Assembly (NCBI GenBank): GCA_002418595.1
Contig: DIEK01000022.1
Location: forward strand, 692-19,774
DNA length: 19,083 nt
Source: Candidatus Omnitrophica bacterium UBA5776
Lineage (GTDB): Bacteria; Omnitrophota; Gorgyraeia; Gygaellales; Profunditerraquicolaceae
Direction: 5' to 3'
A program made the position numbers and the translations under genes. The notes beneath the pieces were generated by a model. That model had not been told where the DNA came from. It saw only the letters and a list, made by a program, of their open reading frames with translations, and ran no database searches. This document shows, one piece after another, positions 16,294-19,083 of the stretch. Each line of letters opens with the position of its first letter. Position 1 is the stretch's first letter.

Positions 16294-17166
16294 TTACCTG
16301 CCCGCCGCTTCCAGCAGGCGCGGCACTATGGAAAACCATCCCGCAGGCATCAGATGTATGCCGGCGCACATCGGTTTGATCTCCCCGATGAGGCGCGAGA
16401 ATATTTTCTCCACAGCGTTCTCGTTATCACCGGAGCTCTCGATCTCTTTTATCAGGCGTTCCGGTACGTTCACTCCCGGCACGCGCCGGTTAAGATACCT
16501 GGCTGTGCGCGCCGATCTCAACGGCAGTATGCCGGCGAGCACTCTGGAGTCTGAAACCGGCTTTCTGCGCATGAACGCGGCGAAAGATTCCGCGTCGAAA
16601 ACGGCCTGAGTCTGAAAAAATTCAGCTCCGGCGGCAGCCTTTTTGGCCATCTTCATCAATTCGAGTTCCTGCGGGTCGGCTCCGGGATTGACCACGGCAC
16701 CGCAAAAGAAATCCGGGGATGCCCCGGACAACGAGCGCCCCCGCATATCCTTGCCCCCGCGCATAGCGGAGAAAACCGACAATAACTGCACGGAATCCAG
16801 GTCGAAAACCGGTTTGGCCTCACGATGATCCCCCAATAAAGGATGATCTCCGGTCAACGCCAGGACATTCTTTATCCCCAATGCCGCGGCGGCAAGCAGA
16901 TCGGACTGCAGGGCAATCCGGTTCCTGTCGCGGCAGGTAAGCTGATATACAGGCTCCAATCCGGCATCCTTCAGCCGCAGGCAAAGCGCCAGCGGACTCT
17001 GCCGCATCACCGCCGCGTGCGAATCTGTGACATTGAAAGCGTCCACTCTGCCGCGCATCGAGGACGCGGCCTCAAGCAGCTCTCCGAAATCCCCGCCTTT
17101 CTGCGGATTGAGTTCGCAGGTGACCACGAATTCCCCGGCTTTTATTTTCTTCCTTAATACGCTCAT
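16294..17166 (-). CDS. metF: 5,10-methylenetetrahydrofolate reductase
   Basis: MetF reduces methylene-THF to methyl-THF, the last methyl-branch step of the Wood-Ljungdahl pathway and also the source of methyl groups for methionine. The 290-residue flavoprotein barrel shows the family residues: Glu18 in VTCELNP (proton donor position), LTGDHP with Asp107, and FFQTQAVFD with Gln187 for folate binding. C-terminal sequence up to GIHLMPAGW matches the family end. ATG 17166 overlaps the DUF486 stop in an ATGA junction. Many acetogens encode a zinc protein MetV next to MetF; none is present here, and the next gene is a flavoprotein. The context with folD, fchA and acsB supports the acetogenic role. 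Confidence 0.95.
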   Translation of the reverse strand: MSVLRKKIKAGEFVVTCELNPQKGGDFGELLEAASSMRGRVDAFNVTDSHAAVMRQSPLALCLRLKDAGLEPVYQLTCRDRNRIALQSDLLAAAALGIKNVLALTGDHPLLGDHREAKPVFDLDSVQLLSVFSAMRGGKDMRGRSLSGASPDFFCGAVVNPGADPQELELMKMAKKAAAGAEFFQTQAVFDAESFAAFMRRKPVSDSRVLAGILPLRSARTARYLNRRVPGVNVPERLIKEIESSGDNENAVEKIFSRLIGEIKPMCAGIHLMPAGWFSIVPRLLEAAGR

Positions 17167-17489
17167 TTCTTAAAGATGAGATATACCGCCGCTACGATCA
17201 AAGCGAAACCGGCCAGATAATTCCATTTCAGCCGTTCGCCGAGATAAAGAACGGAAAAGACCGTAAAAACCGAGAGAGAAACCACCTCCTGTATCGTCTT
17301 CAGCTGCACGGCGGAAAACGCCCGGTAACCGATGCGGTTGGCGGGCACCTGGAAACAGTATTCGGCGAAAGCTATCAGCCAGCTGACCATTATCACCGTG
17401 AACAAGGGGGCCTTGGCGTATTTAAGGTGCCCGTACCAGGCAAAGGTCATGAAAATGTTGGATATCAGAAGCAGAACGACGGTCTTCAT
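17163..17489 (-). CDS. DUF486 family small membrane protein (DMT-like)
   Basis: The 108-residue protein is highly hydrophobic, with four predicted membrane helices (about 3-21, 31-49, 64-84 and 88-106). It matches my knowledge of the DUF486/DMT-like family, which has conserved FMTFAWYGHLK near the start, FEYCFQVPANRIGY-like sequence in the middle (here AEYCFQVPANRIGY, 42-55), QLKTIQEV (62-69) and LKWNYLAGF (87-95). Members resemble half of a drug/metabolite transporter and probably work as oligomers; no substrate is established. The stop overlaps metF by 4 bp, so it is translated with metF. Its place inside a C1 operon is unexplained. No good ribosome site precedes ATG 17489; an AGGAGG lies 26 bases upstream. 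Confidence 0.85.
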   Translation of the reverse strand: MKTVVLLLISNIFMTFAWYGHLKYAKAPLFTVIMVSWLIAFAEYCFQVPANRIGYRAFSAVQLKTIQEVVSLSVFTVFSVLYLGERLKWNYLAGFALIVAAVYLIFKK

Positions 17490-17491
17490 AA

Positions 17492-17638
17492 TCAGTTCGA
17501 CGCACCGCGGCCTGATCCTCCTGCGGGCTTTAACAGTGAGCCTGTGGAATTGCTCAGGACAGACGGGCGTAGTTTGCTCATGATTTTGATGATGGGCGGC
17601 GCGTGTTCGGCGCCGCCGCAGTGTAAATGCTCAATCAT
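17492..17638 (-). CDS. possible small ORF of 48 codons in the folD-DUF486 gap
   Basis: An ATG at 17638 overlaps the folD stop by 8 bases and opens a 48-residue frame (MIEHLHCGGAEHAPP...) that ends two bases before the DUF486 start, thus filling the gap exactly. I recognise no family. It has one cysteine, no membrane segment and a glycine/serine-rich tail. The lack of a clear ribosome site at a useful distance, and the strong hairpin inside it, argue that it may be non-coding. The exact fit between neighbours is the only support. Confidence 0.2.
   Translation of the reverse strand: MIEHLHCGGAEHAPPIIKIMSKLRPSVLSNSTGSLLKPAGGSGRGASN
17595..17617 (-). other. strong GC hairpin after folD
   Basis: GGCGGCGC and GCGCCGCC form a perfect all-GC 8-bp stem with a 7-base loop, about 14 bases after the folD stop. 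No U-tract follows on either strand, so it does not look like an intrinsic terminator. In a co-transcribed operon it could stabilise the upstream mRNA or lower expression of the downstream genes. Confidence 0.55.
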
Positions 17639-18497
17639 TCCTGGGTTGTTTTTTCTGCATGGATGCCGCTTCAAGGAAATTGCGCATAAGAATGGCGGCG
17701 GTCACCGGCCCCACTCCGCCCGGCACCGGGGTTATCCAGGAAGCCCTGGACGCCGCTTCCGCGGTCTCCACGTCACCGACGATCATGCCGTTGCTGCGGT
17801 TTATGCCGACGTCTATCACGACCGCTCCTTTCTTGACCCACTTACCTTTGATGATTCCCGCTTTCCCCACAGCCACAACCAGTATCTCGGCCCGCGAGAC
17901 GTGCTCCTGCAGTTTTCCGGCGCTGTCAGTGCCTATGTGACAGACTGTGACGGTGGCAAGCTTGTCCAAAAGAAGAAGCGCCAGCGGGCGCCCCACTATT
18001 TCGCTGTGGCCGATCACTACCGCTTCCCTGCCTTCCAGCCTGACCCCGGACAACTTGATGAGCTCCATCACCGCCGCCGGGGTGCAGGGAACGATACGCG
18101 GACGGGGAAAGAACATATGTCCTATATTATACGGATGCATCCCTTCCACGTCCTTCAAAGGGGATATCTCCCTCACCGCCGCCAGGTAATCTATCTCGTT
18201 AGGCAGGGGTTTCTGTATAATGATGCCGTTGACCCCGGCGTCGAGGTTGAGCCTGTCGATCAACCCCTTTAAATCTTCCAAGGAGGTCCTGGCTGCCAGT
18301 TTATGCAGGCGGTAATCGAATCCCAGGGCAGAGGCGAGCCTGGACTGCATCTGCGTGTAGGATCCGGCTGCGGCATTGTCCCCCACCTGTATGCCCGCCA
18401 GGGCGGGACGGAAACCGAGCCGGCCTATCCTGGAACGGATCTCCTCTTTGATACGCTCGGCTATTACGCTACCTTTCAATAATCCCGCAGACGCCAT
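17631..18497 (-). CDS. folD: methylenetetrahydrofolate dehydrogenase (FolD family, cyclohydrolase residues altered)
   Basis: FolD normally oxidises methylene-THF to methenyl-THF and also hydrolyses it to formyl-THF; in the acetogenic direction it runs in reverse. The 288-residue protein aligns without gaps to the catalytic segment of E. coli FolD with an offset of three: VGDNAAAGSYTQMQSRLASALGF. Tyr47 (E. coli Tyr50) and Gln95 (Gln98, in IIIQKPLP) are kept. The catalytic lysine (E. coli Lys54) is Gln51, and Asp121 is Glu118 (KDVEGMHP). The Rossmann motif is VIGHSEIVGRP (161-171) and the end motif is TPVPGGVGPVT (256-266). ATG 18497, with GGAG seven bases upstream, overlaps fchA by 29 bp. Dehydrogenase function is likely; cyclohydrolase function is doubtful. 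Confidence 0.93.
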   Translation of the reverse strand: MASAGLLKGSVIAERIKEEIRSRIGRLGFRPALAGIQVGDNAAAGSYTQMQSRLASALGFDYRLHKLAARTSLEDLKGLIDRLNLDAGVNGIIIQKPLPNEIDYLAAVREISPLKDVEGMHPYNIGHMFFPRPRIVPCTPAAVMELIKLSGVRLEGREAVVIGHSEIVGRPLALLLLDKLATVTVCHIGTDSAGKLQEHVSRAEILVVAVGKAGIIKGKWVKKGAVVIDVGINRSNGMIVGDVETAEAASRASWITPVPGGVGPVTAAILMRNFLEAASMQKKQPRND

Positions 18498-19035
18498 CCT
18501 CTATCTCCGTTCTTATCCTCAACATCGACCGCTTCTTGACCGACAATTCCCTGAGCATCCCCCGGGACAACGCCCTGTCGCCGATAATCTTCAAATTTAT
18601 GCGCACGTTAAAATATGCGCCGCGGAAAGCCGCCTCCAGCATGGCCGCGGCGGTGCCGGTATCGGTGCAAAGATTGGGATTGCCTTTTTTCAGCACCTCG
18701 GGGCAGAATTTCATTCCTTCGTAAGAAAGCCGGCAGATAATGAAAGAAATATCCAGTGATCTGCGCATGTCCCTGCCGTTGAAAGCCTCCGCGTCAAGGT
18801 CCGCCAGCTCCAGAAAGCGCGCGCGCAGCCTCTCAGCCGCTCCGAGAATCTCCTTCAGGCGCTTCTCGTGCGCGGCGTAAGCTTTCCTGCCGAGCGAGAA
18901 ATTAAGCACCATGCTTAACAGCGCCGTCCCCATAGCGGCGGCTACCGCTGAGGCGGAACCCCCTCCGGGTACCGCGTTGCCGGCGGCGAGGCAATCGTTG
19001 TATTTCTCCAAGCTCTTGCGGCAGTATCTCACCAT
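18469..19035 (-). CDS. fchA: methenyltetrahydrofolate cyclohydrolase (FTCD cyclodeaminase-like)
   Basis: FchA interconverts formyl-THF and methenyl-THF, between formate-THF ligase and FolD in the methyl branch. The 188-residue all-helical protein belongs to the formiminotransferase-cyclodeaminase C-terminal family. It shows VPGGGSASA (22-30), LDAEAFN (80-86) and NPNLCTDTGTAAAML (119-133) followed by GAYFNVRINL (139-148). The family also includes glutamate formiminotransferase-linked cyclodeaminases, but the position between probable fhs and folD points to FchA. It overlaps folD by 29 bp and starts 7 bp after the upstream stop, with AGGGGG about 13 bases before the ATG. Confidence 0.9.
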   Translation of the reverse strand: MVRYCRKSLEKYNDCLAAGNAVPGGGSASAVAAAMGTALLSMVLNFSLGRKAYAAHEKRLKEILGAAERLRARFLELADLDAEAFNGRDMRRSLDISFIICRLSYEGMKFCPEVLKKGNPNLCTDTGTAAAMLEAAFRGAYFNVRINLKIIGDRALSRGMLRELSVKKRSMLRIRTEIEDGVCGIIER

Positions 19036-19042
19036 GATATCG

Positions 19043-19083
19043 TCAAAGCCCCCTTATCATACCGTTATCGTCCACGTCCATCG
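19043..19083 (-). CDS. fhs: C-terminal end of probable formate-tetrahydrofolate ligase
   Basis: Only the last 12 complete codons and the stop are inside the window. They read MDVDDNGMIRGL, which resembles the typical end of formate-THF ligase (a pattern of the kind IDxDxxGxIxGLF). The next gene is fchA after 7 bp, and folD follows, which is the biochemical order for formate activation. The identification rests on this short tail and the context, so it is tentative. Confidence 0.5.
   Translation of the reverse strand, partial: MDVDDNGMIRGL

Noticed and set aside
1..19083. CRISPR array, tRNA, rRNA, insertion sequence, phage, toxin-antitoxin or defence genes
   Set aside because: I saw no regularly spaced repeats, no tRNA-like cloverleaf sequence, no transposase or integrase, and no such proteins. 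Nearly all the sequence is accounted for by metabolic and housekeeping genes.

Overview
The window carries 20 genes or gene fragments, and every one is on the minus strand, so the sequence is best read from position 19083 down to 1. The genes are tightly packed, with several 4-bp ATGA overlaps. The content suggests an anaerobic, Gram-negative-type bacterium that fixes or makes C1 units by the Wood-Ljungdahl pathway. The order polA-coaE-rho-rpmE-prfA-prmC-murA is a known arrangement in deltaproteobacteria such as Geobacter and in some other didermic lineages. Together with a bacterial-type acetyl-CoA synthase this would fit an uncultured lineage such as Omnitrophota, but that placement is inference, not something the sequence proves.

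Region 1 (19083-13142) is a Wood-Ljungdahl block. It holds the last codons of a probable formate-THF ligase (fhs), then fchA (methenyl-THF cyclohydrolase), folD (methylene-THF dehydrogenase), a DUF486 membrane protein, metF, a degenerate FAD/NAD oxidoreductase, and a full-length acetyl-CoA synthase (acsB) with all A-cluster ligands. These genes cover formate to methyl-THF plus the final acetyl-CoA synthesis step. CO dehydrogenase, the corrinoid iron-sulfur protein, the methyltransferase and metV are not in the window. FolD has lost the catalytic lysine of the cyclohydrolase reaction, and a dedicated cyclohydrolase overlaps it upstream, which suggests the two activities have been split between the proteins.

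Region 2 (13141-4291) begins with a sigma70-like promoter and an A/T tract. It continues with an exported TPR protein, polA with a dead proofreading domain, glgA (glycogen synthase), coaE, rho, rpmE, prfA and prmC. Apart from glgA and the TPR gene this is a housekeeping block for replication, translation termination and transcription termination.

Region 3 (4290-4018) is the only sizeable gap. It is visibly richer in A+T than its surroundings and holds several direct and inverted copies of a GGTTACGG-type motif, plus a 13-bp dyad around a candidate promoter for murA.

Region 4 (4017-1) is murA followed by a tryptophan biosynthesis run trpG-trpD-trpC-trpF, with trpF cut by the window edge. No trpE lies upstream of trpG; it must be downstream of the window, elsewhere in the genome, or missing.
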